Source: Prostheceraeus crozeri
Taxonomy: Eukaryota; Platyhelminthes; Polycladida; Euryleptidae
Direction: 5' to 3'
Assembly: GCA_907163375.1 (NCBI GenBank)
Contig: CAJQUW010001455.1
Coordinates: forward strand, 51,201-115,200
Length of the DNA: 64,000 bases
Part shown: one piece after another, positions 63,452 through 64,000 of the stretch
How positions within the stretch are numbered: position 1 is the first letter of the stretch
How the letters are laid out: every line of letters starts with the position of its first letter
Notes under the pieces: generated by a model
What the model was told of the DNA's origin: nothing
What the model saw: the letters and a program-made list of their open reading frames with translations, nothing else
Databases searched by the model: none
Made by a program: the position numbers and the translations under genes

Positions 63452-64000
63452 ATCTGACTTGGAGACTATTGCTTTTGAAACTCGTACACTGTAAATCGCT
63501 GGATACGAAAATTACATACAAACATATACAAAATTGCATACAATTTGAAACTAACATCTGATACGAGATTCTGCATGCTTACAGATATCTGGTATCTTTT
63601 CATACCACACCTCACTTACTTTCTATGTGATTGGTATGTAGCGATACGAACTATTCTATCTGTGATTGGCTGTTTTGCACTGAAATACGAGTTGCTGGTA
63701 TGTTTTACAGACGAGACCCGATGAAAATTGGTCTTCATTCGTATGAGCAGCTTTAAGTCGCATAGCAAAAAATATGTATATATTACATACTACTGTCAAA
63801 TAACATTTTTCAGTAATATGTTTTTTTGATCGTGTGTTATTTAAGTAGATTAGATTTATTGTGTAATTTATGCTCTTCGAGATTGACGTCGTTGCTGCTT
63901 GTCTAGTAACGTCAACCGGACTTTTAGTTAGCTCTACTTTACGAACCAAGTAGATAGACATCAATTCGTTCAAACGATATCCTTTGTGCAACCATGTTGA
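63452..64000. other. No convincing feature
   Basis: AT-rich; a 111-codon minus frame (63656-63991) has no recognisable motif or context. Confidence 0.4.

Overview
This is a piece of an animal genome, most likely a marine invertebrate. The only recognisable host gene is two exons of a degenerin/ENaC-type sodium channel on the minus strand (about 49.5-49.7 kb and 43.0-43.2 kb, matching intron phase). Almost everything else is mobile or virus-like DNA nested in other mobile DNA. The phylum cannot be fixed from the sequence alone.

Region 1 (1-26.7 kb): a large imperfect palindrome. An AT-rich element that I do not recognise lies forward in the left arm and reversed in the right arm, with a 162-bp spacer at 20294-20455. 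Its genes have TATA boxes and short GT-AG introns (67 bp in one gene, 63 bp in a probable relative at 27.8 kb). They end in long arrays of roughly 30-40 bp units rich in AATAAA. The left arm was later invaded by a LINE fragment (752-1942) and a 16.1-kb Polinton (2291-18390); the right arm by a mariner (25250-26426).

Region 2 (2291-18390): a Polinton/Maverick that looks whole and young. It has 439-bp terminal inverted repeats differing at one position, AG...CT termini and a 6-bp target duplication AATACA. It carries protein-primed DNA polymerase B, two different packaging-type ATPases, candidate major and minor capsid proteins, an adenain-like protease, a fibre-like coiled coil, two Gly/Ala-rich small virion-protein candidates, a zinc-finger protein, and one ORF holding both a parvovirus-type phospholipase A2 domain and an rve integrase. 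Nearly every start codon follows a short T/A tract (…TTAAAAAATG), and small GC-rich hairpins sit at gene ends.

Region 3 (26.7-31 kb): a minus-strand cluster of TATA-driven genes. It includes a 398-residue zinc-binding/coiled-coil protein and a duplicated small C-terminal module. A field of imperfect direct repeats follows.

Region 4 (31.1-40.8 kb): an R2/NeSL-type LINE on the minus strand, split by a 6.1-kb inverted-repeat DNA element with AAGAT-rich subterminal repeats and decayed BEN-like exons.

Region 5 (40.8-57 kb): host intronic and intergenic DNA with the channel exons, two tRNA-derived SINEs, mariner-like relics, a 1.0-kb inverted-repeat element and a 1.7-kb foldback element whose arms encode a THAP-like zinc motif.

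Region 6 (57-64 kb): a CR1/Jockey-type LINE on the plus strand, split inside its reverse transcriptase by a 2.4-kb piggyBac flanked by TTAG rather than TTAA, then the 3' end of another LINE on the minus strand.

The Polinton genes form a complete capsid-plus-replication set. The palindromic host element, with its own promoters, short introns and AATAAA arrays, is the most likely candidate for something undescribed.
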